Below, piece by piece: positions 51,147-61,365 of a stretch of 64,000 nucleotides of DNA. The DNA comes from Bradyrhizobium sp. CB1717 (GTDB taxonomy: Bacteria; Pseudomonadota; Alphaproteobacteria; Rhizobiales; Xanthobacteraceae): contig NZ_CP121666.1 in NCBI RefSeq assembly GCF_029714325.1, forward strand, positions 2,356,001 to 2,420,000. The letters are read 5' to 3'. Positions within the stretch are counted from its first letter, which is position 1; each line of letters opens with the position of its first letter. A program made the translations under genes and the position numbers. The notes beneath the pieces are model-generated. The model saw nothing but the letters and a program-made list of their open reading frames with translations, was not told the DNA's origin and did no database searches.

Positions 51147-52093
51147 TGAACACCAAGCCGACCCTCGACGAGCTGTTCGAGCGCCGTATCACCTATCCCG
51201 ACATCGATCCGCAATCCCGGCTGGCCCGGCTGGTCGGGCTCGACGAGCAGAAGAACCGGCTCGCAAAGATCCTGGGCCTGCTCGTCAATCCTGCAGGCCT
51301 TGCCGACTGGGCGAAGAAGCATCACCCGGGTGCTCAGGCCTTGCTCGATATGGTGCTGCGGCGCCCGCCGCTGGTCGTGCTTGCCGGCGATGTCGGCTCG
51401 GGCAAGACGGAGCTTGCCGAGACGATCGGCGATGCGGTGGCACGACAGGAGAAGATCGACATCACCCTGCTGCCGCTCAGCCTGTCGACGCGCGGCCAGG
51501 GCCGGGTTGGCGAGATGACGCAGCTGCTCTCGGCCGCCTTCGACTACACGGTGGCGGAGGCGACCAAGCTGAAGTCAGCGTCCGGCCGCTCGCGTGGCGC
51601 CGTGATCCTGCTGGTCGACGAGGCCGACGCGCTGGCGCAGTCGCGCGAGGCGGCCCAGATGCACCACGAGGACCGCGCTGGCGTAAACGCCTTCATCCGC
51701 GGCATCGACCGGATTGCCAATGCGAAGCTGCCGGCGGCCGTCCTGATGTGCACCAATCGCCTCAATGCGCTTGATCCTGCCGTGCGCCGCCGTGCCGCCG
51801 ATGTGCTGAGCTTCGCGCGACCCGCCGACGAGCAGCGCCGCTTCGTGCTGTCCAGCCGCTTGGAGCCGATTGGCCTCGGCCGCCATCATATCGACGCTCT
51901 GGTCGCGGCGACCGGGCCGCAGCGGGGCAGCCGTGACTACGGCTTCACCTTCTCCGATCTGACGCAACGGCTGCTGCCGACGATCGTGCTGGACGCCTAC
52001 CCGACCAGGGCGGTCGACGGCGCGCGCGCCGTCGAGATCGCCCGGTCGATGGTGCCGACGCCTCCCTTCCGCGACGGCGAGATGCTGAGGTGA
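51146..52093 (+). CDS. TRIP13-like AAA+ ATPase (Cap6)
   Basis: A 315-residue AAA+ ATPase. Walker A is LAGDVGSGKTELA (about residue 79), Walker B is ILLVDEADAL (about 154), sensor 1 is MCTNRLNAL and the arginine finger lies in PAVRRRAADVL (about 213). It disassembles the active HORMA-cyclase complex to hold CBASS off until infection. The start overlaps the HORMA stop; a longer reading in this frame would run inside the HORMA gene and is not credible. Confidence 0.9.
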   Translation: MNTKPTLDELFERRITYPDIDPQSRLARLVGLDEQKNRLAKILGLLVNPAGLADWAKKHHPGAQALLDMVLRRPPLVVLAGDVGSGKTELAETIGDAVARQEKIDITLLPLSLSTRGQGRVGEMTQLLSAAFDYTVAEATKLKSASGRSRGAVILLVDEADALAQSREAAQMHHEDRAGVNAFIRGIDRIANAKLPAAVLMCTNRLNALDPAVRRRAADVLSFARPADEQRRFVLSSRLEPIGLGRHHIDALVAATGPQRGSRDYGFTFSDLTQRLLPTIVLDAYPTRAVDGARAVEIARSMVPTPPFRDGEMLR

Positions 52094-52097
52094 GCGC

Positions 52098-53627
52098 ATG
52101 ACCCAGGCCGTAACCGTCCGGCGCGATGGAGATACCTTTCAGGCGCGGCTCTTCTGGTATCACGCGGCGCGCCTGCTTGACCCGGACAGTCCGGTCGTGC
52201 GCGTGGGCTTCGAGACGGGACCAAAGAGCTTTGATGACATCTGGGTCGAATACGATGCCGCGCGCAGTGCGGTCGACCAATATGGCGACCCGCTGCGGCG
52301 CGAGCACATGCAGTGCAAATGGCACGTCGCGCCCGACAGCTACGGCTACTCCCACCTGGTCGATCCGGAGTTCATCAACGCGAATGCCCGCTCGTTGCTG
52401 CAGCGCGCGCGGGAAGCGCAGCTCGCTTACGCCCCACAGGGGAGTGGCGTGCGGTTCAAGCTCGTGACCAACTGGCGCCTTGACCGCAACGACCCACTGC
52501 GCGAAATGGTCGGCACGCGCTCCGGCGCGATGCGGCTCGAGCGGCTCTATGGCTCGGTGACCGACAACAGCAAGGCCGGCGCCGTGCGCAAGGCCTGGCG
52601 CGAGCATCTCGGCATCGATGAAACCGAGCTTCGCGTTTTGGCGCGCACGCTCGCATTTGGCGAGGCGACCGATACGCTCGATGGGCTGCGCGATCAGCTT
52701 GACCTGTTGTTTGCCTATGTCGGCCTGCAGCGCATCGCCGCCAACCAGAGCGCGTTCCCCTATGACGATGTCGTTTTCCAGTGGATGGCGCAGGGGCGGC
52801 TCGAGTTCGACCGCGCCGGCTTCCGCGCCGTCTGCGCCCGGGAAGACCTATTGGGTGCGGCGCGAGGCGGACCGCGGGTCTTCGGCGTCAAATCCTTCGA
52901 GCACGCCTTCGATCGGCTTGAGGAGCGTTGTCATGCCGTGCTGGACATGATCCCGTCCTTTGACGAGCGATATATCCGAAGCGACGCCGACTGGGAAGCG
53001 AAGCTCTATCCCGCGCTGCGGGGCTTCCTACTCACAGCCGCCAAGGACCAGCCGCGCCTGCGGCTAGCGCTTGACGCCCACGTAACGCTGACCTTCGCCG
53101 CCGGCTCCATCATCAACATCAAGTCGGGCCGACAAGTCGAGCTCGAGCAGCGCAGCACCGGCCGCCGGCTTTGGTCGGCCGATGACGTGATCTCCGATCC
53201 GACCTGGCCGACCCTCGTTGCGGAGACGGTGGAGCTTCGGAATGATCAGCCGGATCTTGCCGTGGCGCTCGGCCTGACCCATGACGTTTCGGCCGATGTG
53301 CGCCGATACTGCGAAACCGCGCTTCCAAGTGTCGGCCGGCTTTTGATCTTGAAGCCGAGTTCCGGATCGGGCGCGCAGTCCGTTACCTGTGGGCGCCACG
53401 CTTTCGAACTCGCGGACGCGACGACCCGCGCGGTTCGGGCTGTGAAGGCCGACGGGATCGGCATGACTCATCTGTTCATCGCCGCGCCCAACGCCTTCAC
53501 GTTCTTCCTTGGTCAGCGCCAGGTGGCGCTCGGTTCTGTCCGGCTCTACGAGTTCGATTTCGACGGCGGCCGTGGCCGTTCCTACACTGCCGCTTTGACG
53601 CTTCCGTTCGCCAAGGCAAACGCATGA
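52098..53627 (+). CDS. Cap4-like effector: nuclease domain plus SAVED domain
   Basis: A 509-residue protein. The N-terminus has a DUF4297/Mrr-like endonuclease core: GDTFQARLFWYHAARLL, VGFETGPKSFDDIWVEYD (acidic residues near 40-46) and MQCKWHVAP (QxK, about residue 71). The C-terminus (about 380-505) is a SAVED sensor (LAVALGLTHDVSADVRRYC, then GMTHLFIAAPNAFTFFLGQ). When the cyclic oligonucleotide binds, the family cuts DNA indiscriminately. It completes a four-gene type III CBASS with every frame open. Confidence 0.88.
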   Translation: MTQAVTVRRDGDTFQARLFWYHAARLLDPDSPVVRVGFETGPKSFDDIWVEYDAARSAVDQYGDPLRREHMQCKWHVAPDSYGYSHLVDPEFINANARSLLQRAREAQLAYAPQGSGVRFKLVTNWRLDRNDPLREMVGTRSGAMRLERLYGSVTDNSKAGAVRKAWREHLGIDETELRVLARTLAFGEATDTLDGLRDQLDLLFAYVGLQRIAANQSAFPYDDVVFQWMAQGRLEFDRAGFRAVCAREDLLGAARGGPRVFGVKSFEHAFDRLEERCHAVLDMIPSFDERYIRSDADWEAKLYPALRGFLLTAAKDQPRLRLALDAHVTLTFAAGSIINIKSGRQVELEQRSTGRRLWSADDVISDPTWPTLVAETVELRNDQPDLAVALGLTHDVSADVRRYCETALPSVGRLLILKPSSGSGAQSVTCGRHAFELADATTRAVRAVKADGIGMTHLFIAAPNAFTFFLGQRQVALGSVRLYEFDFDGGRGRSYTAALTLPFAKANA

Positions 53628-53662
53628 GGCAGACCCCAAGAGCGGAGCTGACACATGATCCG

Positions 53663-54340
53663 CTAGGATCCAGCGCCACGCGACCGTTTCTGTTGCGGGG
53701 CGCCGGCCGATTTCGTCCTCAGCTGCGCAATCTCGCCGATCATCTCTTCTATCCGCTTGTGAAGGTCCCGGATTTGCTCCCGGTCCTCACGCCGATGGCG
53801 CTCGAAGCCTTCGATCGTCCGTTGTGCGGCGCGAAAGTCGGCTTCGGCATTGCGCAGGGCCGACTTCAGGGAGCCAAAGTTCCGGGCCAGATCGTCCCTC
53901 TCGGTCGCAATCTGCTTCATGGCGCGTTCCGTCTCCTCCCGCTGGCTTTCGGCAAGCGCAAGCTTCTCCGACAGGGCGAGCCCGTCTCTCTCCAGATCGT
54001 TGATGCGGCTCTGAGGTCCAGCGTTCTCTTCGCCAATCGTATTGGTTGATGCCGTGGGCACGCCTGCCCAATACTTGGCGAGAAGAAGCAGGATTTCCTG
54101 GGAGGCTCCGGCCGTGAGGTGCAGCAACTCACGTTTCAATGCGGGGGGTAGGCGTCCGGCAAGCGCAGGGCCTTGCGACCGTCGCCGGGGCATCCCGGCA
54201 AGGACGGTCTTGATCCGTTTGACATTCCCCCCTCCCAATCGCATCCGGACGCGCATCGGATTGATTTCTTCGCCCTGTGCAATCAATGCTTGCGCGGCCA
54301 CCACAATTTCGGAATCGGTATATTTTTGTGGGCGGGGCAT
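53663..54340 (-). CDS. KfrA-like DNA-binding coiled-coil protein
   Basis: A 225-residue protein with an N-terminal DNA-binding domain like plasmid KfrA (PRPQKYTDSEIVVAAQALIA; NPMRVRMRLGGGNVKRIK) and a long coiled-coil (about residues 105-210). KfrA proteins regulate and segregate plasmids. Here the gene is divergent from jetA across an operator-like palindrome, so it is probably the local regulator of Wadjet. Confidence 0.85.
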   Translation of the reverse strand: MPRPQKYTDSEIVVAAQALIAQGEEINPMRVRMRLGGGNVKRIKTVLAGMPRRRSQGPALAGRLPPALKRELLHLTAGASQEILLLLAKYWAGVPTASTNTIGEENAGPQSRINDLERDGLALSEKLALAESQREETERAMKQIATERDDLARNFGSLKSALRNAEADFRAAQRTIEGFERHRREDREQIRDLHKRIEEMIGEIAQLRTKSAGAPQQKRSRGAGS

Positions 54341-54366
54341 AGGTTCAGCCGATGGTTTGTTTGATT

Positions 54367-54387
54367 TGTGCTAACTTATTTTACACA
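54367..54387. promoter_or_regulatory. Operator-like palindrome between the KfrA-like gene and jetA
   Basis: TGTGCTAA (54367-54374) faces TTTACACA (54380-54387): an imperfect inverted repeat of form TGTG..AA.T.A.TT..CACA. It lies 25 bp before the jetA ATG and 26 bp from the KfrA-like start, a natural place for a shared repressor site. Confidence 0.5.
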
Positions 54388-54412
54388 TGGGTCCCCGCGA
54401 TGAAAGGGCAGA

Positions 54413-55795
54413 ATGAGCTTTCTTGATGTCATTCCGCACACGTTGTTTCGCCTGCTGTCGTCGCCGGCGCACCTTCGCAACGTCGCGATCCTGGAAGCCA
54501 TTTTTGAGCAGTTCTTCGACGATTTTGCTTTCGCTCCGAAGAAATCCGAGGTGCTGCAGGTTATTCGCCAGGTCCTCGAGAACCCCGATTTCCGGAGCGT
54601 TTCTGACGACGACGAGCCAAGCTCAACCACGGAGACCGCTGAGTACGTTATCTATGGGCGATTGCGGGACGACGGCTGGATCATGGAAGTGGCGAACCGA
54701 AAGGCCGCCGAGGTCTATATGCCCCGCGAGCCCCACGCCCTGCTTTCCTCGCTGATCACGCTCAAGGAGGAACTCAAGGTCGACATCTCGGCCGAGGCCA
54801 GCCTGATCGACAGCGGCATTTTCGCCGCTTATCAGGACCCCGTCGGTAAGGTCATGAACATTGCCAGTGCGCGCCGCCAAGCGGTGCAGTTGCGGCGTTC
54901 GATCGACGGTGTCCTGACGTCCCTCCATCGGATCGAAGAAGACCTGATGCGGTCCGATGGCCTCGCCGACTTGCTGGCCCGCTTCATGGAACGCTTTGTC
55001 GAGAAGATACTGCTCGAGAACTACCGGGCGCTGAAGGCGTCCGCCTACAATCCGATGCGCTTCCAGCGCAGTATCCTGACGAATACTGATCTGTTTATCA
55101 ATGATGAGGGCCAGATTGCGCGAGCCGCTGTTGCGCTTACGGATCAGGGGATGGTCGCCGACATCGCCGCGGCCGAAACCCAGATCATCCAGGATCTCAT
55201 GCGCATCCGTGCCGTGTTCGCTGGCCTTGGAGAAAAGCTGGACGTGATCGACCGCTTTTCGCATCGGCTCGAGCGCCGGATTGCCACAACGGTGCGATAC
55301 CAGGAGACAGCACGCAACGTCCGCGAAGAGAGACTGCGGGATGCGATCCGCCTCGCATTTAACCACTGGAGCGTCGGTAACGACGAATGCGTCACGCCAC
55401 TTGTTGAAATCCCGGTTCCTTATGCGAACGCCACCTTGGCTCTGGCGAAGAAAGCGCGCGAGCCGGTCGAACCGCAGACGCGCGAGCCGAAGACGGTCGA
55501 TCCGGCGGACGTCAAGCGTGAGCAGATGATCGACGCCTATGTCGCCGCGATGGACGTTACTCCCCGCGCCGTAGCCGAACGTATGCGGAAGCTGGTGCCG
55601 GATGATGGCAGCTTCTTCGATCTCGACCAGTTCGAGCCGGAATCGGCCCGGGACATCGCCATCCTCTACGAAGCACGGTCCGGTGCGCTCGCATCGAACC
55701 CCGAATTCGAAGTGCGCACGAGCGCCGCTCGGGCAACAAACAGATTTGTTTCCGGCCCCGGCGTGCTCGTGCGCCGCAGACAAGGCAAAGCATGA
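54413..55795 (+). CDS. jetA: Wadjet JetA (kleisin-like)
   Basis: A 460-residue protein that fits the type II Wadjet JetA family: it begins SFLDVIPHTLFRLL and carries the YGRLRDDGWI and MERFVEKILLENY segments. In Wadjet, JetA bridges the SMC heads as a kleisin does. The stop overlaps the jetB start (ATGA). Frame intact. Confidence 0.88.
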   Translation: MSFLDVIPHTLFRLLSSPAHLRNVAILEAIFEQFFDDFAFAPKKSEVLQVIRQVLENPDFRSVSDDDEPSSTTETAEYVIYGRLRDDGWIMEVANRKAAEVYMPREPHALLSSLITLKEELKVDISAEASLIDSGIFAAYQDPVGKVMNIASARRQAVQLRRSIDGVLTSLHRIEEDLMRSDGLADLLARFMERFVEKILLENYRALKASAYNPMRFQRSILTNTDLFINDEGQIARAAVALTDQGMVADIAAAETQIIQDLMRIRAVFAGLGEKLDVIDRFSHRLERRIATTVRYQETARNVREERLRDAIRLAFNHWSVGNDECVTPLVEIPVPYANATLALAKKAREPVEPQTREPKTVDPADVKREQMIDAYVAAMDVTPRAVAERMRKLVPDDGSFFDLDQFEPESARDIAILYEARSGALASNPEFEVRTSAARATNRFVSGPGVLVRRRQGKA

Positions 55796-56466
55796 CCTAC
55801 TTCTCGCGGTGGGCGACAAGGCAAGCCGCCCAGGACCCTAACTTCAGCGCTGAGCAGCTCACTGAGACGGGCAACCGGCTCCTGCATCGGCAGTTCGTCT
55901 CCCGCGGTGATTTCGGCGGAGCTGCGCATTTCGACCGCATCGCGAGCAATCTCGACTATTTCAAAGACCTGTTCGCGAGCTTCGGGTTCAGCTTCGTCTT
56001 CAATGACACCTGGGGCTATGCCGGATTCGTCAGCCCGGTCGCCTATGGCAATGCGCGGGTACCGACACAGGAAACCATCGTCCTCCTATGCCTTCGCATG
56101 CTTTACAACGAAGGCGCCGAGAAGGGCTATTTCATCGACTCGAGCGCGCAGATCCTCGTCGAAGAAGAGGAGATCCAGACCGTCTTTTCCTCCATGGGTT
56201 CCCGGACCCTCAAGCCGGGCGAATTGCGATCGATTCTGACGACATTCAAGCGCAAGGGTTTGGTCACGTTCGACCAGAGTCATTCGCTGCAAGTGTCCGC
56301 CGACATCCACATCCGCCCCACAATCACCGAGGTCGTCGACGGTTCTTTCCTGGCCCGCATCGAGGTATGGGCCGGTCAGCCGGTGCGGGCCGCTGAACCT
56401 GTCGATCACGAGGATGATGCCGCAGACGATGCCTCCGATAGCGCGACGGAGAGCTCACCATCATGA
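55792..56466 (+). CDS. jetB: Wadjet JetB (DUF4194)
   Basis: A 224-residue DUF4194 protein with the winged-helix pattern of kite-like subunits: ETIVLLCLRMLYNEG, then LRSILTTFKRKGLVTF. It pairs with JetA around the SMC-like JetC. The last 25 residues are acidic and low-complexity. Both ends overlap neighbours by 4 bp. Frame intact. Confidence 0.88.
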   Translation: MTYFSRWATRQAAQDPNFSAEQLTETGNRLLHRQFVSRGDFGGAAHFDRIASNLDYFKDLFASFGFSFVFNDTWGYAGFVSPVAYGNARVPTQETIVLLCLRMLYNEGAEKGYFIDSSAQILVEEEEIQTVFSSMGSRTLKPGELRSILTTFKRKGLVTFDQSHSLQVSADIHIRPTITEVVDGSFLARIEVWAGQPVRAAEPVDHEDDAADDASDSATESSPS

Positions 56467-59400
56467 TTCCGGCCTTCGTGTTGCGCAACATCGCCGCCGT
56501 CAATTTCTATCTCTACGCCCAGGACTTCCCCATTTCCGGGCGCGGCAATGCAGTCTTTCTCGGTGGCAACGGATCGGGCAAATCCGTTCTGCTCGACGCG
56601 ATCCAGATCGTCATGACGGGCATGAACCGGCGTTACCTCGATCTCAACAGCCGCGTTTCCGAGGGAGGGCGTAGCACCAGAACCGTGCGCGAGGCCTGTC
56701 TTGGCCTGCTCGACGACGGTGAAGGCTATCAGCGCGACGCTTGCCTTACATATATCGCTCTCGGCTTCGAGGCTGTCGACGGATCGCGTCGCTGCACCGC
56801 AGGCGTCTGTCTCGAGGCCAAGGCATCTCTCAATGAAGAGAACGTCCTCGGCCTCTTCATCCTGGAGGGCGAGATACTGGGTTTCGCAGATTTCATCCAT
56901 CCGAAACCCAAGGGCTTTGAGGAGAAGGCGTGGCCGACCTTCCTGGATGAACAGCGGCGCAAGGGACGAGAGGTCAAGACATTCCAGCGCCAGAAAAATC
57001 AGGCTTTTTTGCGCGAGCTTTACGCGATCATCAACGCGAATGCCCGCGGGACCCAACTCGATCCTGATCGTGCGCGGGCCGCGCTGCGCCAGGCGCTGTC
57101 CTTTGACATCGCGCAGATCACGAGCGTCACCGACTTCGTCAAGCGCTTCCTGCTTGACGTCCCGATCGAGATCGAGACATTTCAGGCGCGCTACAACACA
57201 TGGCGCGACATGCAGAAGACCATTGAGCGCGTCGAGGCGGAGATCAGGACGGTCGAGACAATCCGAGCGGCATGCGAGCGCGTGATGGAGGATCAATTCA
57301 ACACGCGCATGTGGAATTACGGTGCTCAGCGCGCGGAATACGATCGTTATGGTGCCTTCATTGCCAAGCAGCGCCAAGAGATCGCCGAGATGCAGGAGAA
57401 GCTCGATAGCACGAGATCCTATCAACAGACGCTCGTCGAAGGGATCGAGCAGATCCGGCGCCGACTTGACGCCATTAAGGACCAGATCGACGGAACACCG
57501 GCCTTTGAGCAGATCAAGAAAGCGCAGGCTGAGAGGAACACCCAGGACGCCATCCGCAAGGCGGGTGCCATCGAGGCTAAGCCGATCTTCGATGCGCTCA
57601 ACGCCTTGCGCGAAGCTACGAACAGCCCCGCCTTTCCCACCGGTCTTGCCAAAATCACAGATTTTGCTTCGAGGCTGACGTCCGACCTGATCGGCATCCA
57701 CGATGCCGCTTGGCCGAAATCTCCCAAGCAGATCACGGCGCTCGTGTCCGCCGTGCCGCAGCTTTCCGATGTCAGGGCCGTGCTAGACGAGCGCCATCAG
57801 AACGCCGCCTCGACCAAGGCGAGCTTGACGAAGGAATTTGACGAGGGCGATCGCATATTGAAGAAGCTGCGGTCGGGCGGCACCTACATGTCGAACGACA
57901 CGCAGGACTTCCTGGCCGATATGGCGAAGATGCGTGTGCCGGCGCAAAGTCTTTCGGAGGTCGCCGACATCGCTCCTGCGTTTGCCGAATGGCGCGCCAT
58001 CATCGAATCGATCCTCGGCGACTGGGCCGATGCCCTCATCATCGAGCCGCGTTTCATGGACCAGGCCTGCCGCCATTTCGACAGCCACTATAAAGCGACC
58101 AGAGCCAAGCTGATCCAGTCGGAGAATGTGCTGGCCCAGGACCAGAGTCTCCGCTCCGGTACGTTGGCCGAGGCGGTGGTTACCGATAACTCATATGCGC
58201 GCGCGTTCCTCAACGTGCGGCTCGGCCGATCATTCGCGCGCGTTCCGCCAATGATATCCGCAAGGGCGATCTCGCCGCATCAGCCGACGGCAAGTACGCC
58301 CATGGCCGCGGCATCGAGTATCGCCAGCTCAAGCAGATTCCGCGCCTAGGACAATCGGTCCGCGAGCAGCAGATCGCCCAGCTCAGCGAACAGCAACGCG
58401 AGCTCCAGACAAAGTTGCAGACCGCGCGGGACAATGAACGCCGATCATTCGCCGTCCTTGAGGCCATCAAACGCGCAGAGACGACTCTCGTGACCAATCG
58501 CGGCGCGGCGGCCCAGCTGCTTGAGACGATCGAATCCGCGGATCGCGAGAGCGAGCGCCAGGTCGTCCTCATTCGCGACCTCGAGGCCGAGTTGCCGCAA
58601 GGGGGGATGGAGGAAAAGCGCGAGGTCGAGCAAATGCTCGTTCAATACAAAAAGGAAAGAGACGAAGAGGAGGGGAAGGAAGACGAGCTCATCGACGCCA
58701 TCGGGCAACGAAAGGGCGCAATGAAGACGAACGCGGACGAACGCAAGAAGGCCGCCGAACGTGCCTGCGAGGCGTTCCCGCCATTCGACCGGCGCTGGCA
58801 GCGGCACGATCCCGCGATTGGCCTGGAGGCGTTCGCTAGGCGCGCTCGCGCTGCCTATGTGCAGGAGCGCGCCACGCGGGGGCATCCCGCGCATGTCCGC
58901 AATCACTTTGAGGGCCTTCTCAAGGACAGGGTACCGGCCCAGCGGGTAGCGAGGCTGAACGCCGCGATCCAGGACTATGTTCAGGCAAATCCGGACCAGC
59001 ATCCGCACTTCGAGTGGACGCAGTTTGTCGCGACCGAACAGACGACCACTCTTTACGACTGGATCGACTCGAGACATCGCGAGCTCACCCAAACCATTTT
59101 GCGTAACTTCAAGGGTCAGATTGATAAAGCTGTCGCCGCCCTGGTTGAGACAATGGTGCACGACTTCCTGAGCCGCCTTAGCGGCAACATCGATGCGGTC
59201 GACCGCATTAAGGACGATCTGAACCGGGCGTTGCGCGGCAGCGTCTTCATGGGGGAAGTTTATCAGATCCGCCAGGAGCGTGATCAGGACAAGGAGACCA
59301 TCCGCTACCTGATCGATCGGCTCGACATCGTGGCGCCAAAGGCCACCGCTCTGATGCAGAGCAATCCAGATCCGAACGATCCTGATCAGGTGAAGATCAA

Positions 59401-59980
59401 AGAGTTGATCGACATGCTGACGATCGAGAATGGCGACGATGCCCAGAATCGCCGCCGAATTCGCGAGCTTGCGGACTATCGGAGTTACTTTCGTTTCAGC
59501 ATCGATATATGCGATCCGCAGCAGGGTTACCGCAGGATTTCGGATCTCGAGCAGCGCCGCGGCAAGGCCAGCGGAGGACAGAAGTTCGTCCCGTTCTATA
59601 TCTGCCTTGGTGTTGCGGCCGCGTCAGCCTACTTCAATCACCTTGGAGGCAGTCGCGAGGCGCCGCCCTAATCGGCCCTTATGCTGATGGACGAGGCGTT
59701 CGAGAAGCTCGATCCCGACAATATCTACAAGATCATCCGGTTCTACGATCAACTCGGCCTCCAGCTCATCATGGCCGCGCCAAAAACGCATCAGGCCCTC
59801 TATCAGGAGACGTTTGATACGTTGATTTCGATCATCCGGGTCGGCCGCGCGATCCAGGCGATCCCACAACATTTCCATCAAGAAGCGCACATTCTCTTGC
59901 GCAAAGAGAACCCTATGCATCAGCCGCGAAGTTTCTTCGAAGAGCGTGTCCGCGAGGAGCGGAGGCATGCCGCGGAATAA
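56463..59980 (+). pseudogene. jetC: Wadjet JetC (SMC-like ATPase), frameshift plus stop codon
   Basis: The gene would encode about 1,170 residues. Walker A is FLGGNGSGKSVLLDA (about residue 33), followed by a long coiled-coil. Near 58226 a missing base shifts the frame: the first frame runs out at 58349, while the next carries on as ANDIRKGDLAASADG. That frame ends at a TAA at 59669-59671 just before Walker B. The same frame then resumes with LMLMDEAFEKLD (Walker B) to 59980. The signature SGGQKF precedes the stop. Two independent lesions sit in one gene, so no full-length ATPase can be made. Confidence 0.9.
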
Positions 59981-61193
59981 TCAATATACCGCGGAGACGC
60001 TGCTGAATCGGCTGCTCGACCGCTTTGAAGCGCCGTTGGCTCGCACTCGCGACATCACACAGACGATCGACTACACCCTGGTCGGGGGGCCCGCCGCGCA
60101 GGACGAGTTTCATCGTGTGCTGCGCGATGCGGAACGAGCGGGCGGTATCGCGCTCGAGCAGGATCGACTTGGTCGGTTCACCGGCGAGTTCGCGCGGGTG
60201 CGCCTCGTCGATCCTGACAAGCTTTATCGATTCCTGGTCAGAGCGCCCGCAAGAGCGACCGCTGAGACCGCGCACCAGGCGATACTGGCTGCTATCCCGG
60301 AGATTCTGGCGGATACCTTCTTTCGAGGTATCGAGCAGGAGGCTATCTCAGCCTGGAAAAACAATAAGACGTTTCTCGGGCTCTCGGTGGGCGAGATCGA
60401 CACGTTCCTCACAACTATCCGCCTTGTGCATGGCATCGTAAACCTGTCGGGCCGCGATATCGATCACCGGACGTTTTCTCGCCGGCTCGCAAAGGACAGC
60501 AAGGCCCTCGAGCGGATGGAGGGTCGCGTCGCCCAGCTGCTCCGACGTCGCGATCCGAGCCTGGCCGGTGAAGAGCCGCGCGAGGTTCTGGAAGCGAGTG
60601 GCATCGTGCGTCGGGCCCATCTCCTGCAGGTCAAGGGTCCGCTTCGGCTCTCTTCCGAGGCGCTCAACATCCATGGTACCGGAGAGGCGTTTATCGGCCT
60701 TCCGTGGCTCTCGGTTCGGCAGGCTTCTTTGGCTCACGGCGTTGACTACGTGATGACTGTCGAGAATCCGACAAGCTTTTGGCGTTACAGCACGGAAATC
60801 GATGGAAACTATCTCGCACTCCTGACAGATGGATTTCCGGCGCGCGATGTGCTGTCGAGCATGGTGCATCTCGTCCGGCACGCTCTTCTCCTGGCGCCGG
60901 AAACGCCGGTTTACCATTGGGGTGATATCGATGCCGGTGGCTTGAGGATCGCTGCGCATCTCGAAGACGCGTTCGGGATTCATGTTCAACTGCATCAGAT
61001 GGAGCCAAAACTCGCATGCGCCTTCGGGTCAGCGCTGCAATCGCAGAAAGGTCTCGAGAAACTCGCTATGCGCTCAGGCGAAATCGGACAATTGGCGCTC
61101 TGGCTTCGCAGTGAGGAAGCAAAAATGTTGGAGCAGGAGGAACTCGATCCGATGCCGCCAATTTTGGCGGCCGGGAGGCATCTTTCGTCATGA
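59967..61193 (+). CDS. jetD: Wadjet JetD (Toprim nuclease subunit)
   Basis: A 408-residue protein of the DUF3322/DUF2220 type. The C-terminal Toprim-like nuclease has its acidic residues in TVENPTSF (about 264) and HWGDIDAGGLRI (about 318). JetD cuts small circular DNA after JetABC loop it. The ATG at 59967 follows GGAGCGGAGG and overlaps the end of jetC by 14 bp. Frame intact although jetC is broken. Confidence 0.88.
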   Translation: MPRNNQYTAETLLNRLLDRFEAPLARTRDITQTIDYTLVGGPAAQDEFHRVLRDAERAGGIALEQDRLGRFTGEFARVRLVDPDKLYRFLVRAPARATAETAHQAILAAIPEILADTFFRGIEQEAISAWKNNKTFLGLSVGEIDTFLTTIRLVHGIVNLSGRDIDHRTFSRRLAKDSKALERMEGRVAQLLRRRDPSLAGEEPREVLEASGIVRRAHLLQVKGPLRLSSEALNIHGTGEAFIGLPWLSVRQASLAHGVDYVMTVENPTSFWRYSTEIDGNYLALLTDGFPARDVLSSMVHLVRHALLLAPETPVYHWGDIDAGGLRIAAHLEDAFGIHVQLHQMEPKLACAFGSALQSQKGLEKLAMRSGEIGQLALWLRSEEAKMLEQEELDPMPPILAAGRHLSS

Positions 61194-61264
61194 GCGAAAG
61201 TAGCGTCGCATCTGCCGGTGGGATCACGATCACGGAACGCGGCGTGGCTGCCTCGTTCGTTTAA
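61190..61264 (+). pseudogene. Truncated ORF after jetD
   Basis: An ATG overlapping the jetD stop (ATGA) opens a 24-codon frame (SESSVASAGGITITERGV ...) that ends at 61264, exactly where the dinB remnant begins on the other strand. It looks like the first codons of a fifth operon gene cut off by the junction. Confidence 0.45.
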
Positions 61265-61365
61265 TCGCTGCTCCATGGATGCGTAGAAGGCGTCCATATC
61301 GACATGGATGATTTTCGCCGATGCGGTGCTGGCCCCGTTTGGTAGTCAGCCTCCTCGTCGGTCAC
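61255..61365 (-). pseudogene. dinB (DNA polymerase IV) 5' remnant
   Basis: A GTG at 61365 overlaps the SRAP stop (GTGA) and opens TDEEADYQTGPAP. After a one-base frame change comes KIIHVDMDAFYASMEQR, the invariant start of Y-family polymerase IV with the first metal-binding Asp. The similarity stops near 61262. About 90 bp of dinB remain, cut by the end of the Wadjet segment. Confidence 0.75.
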
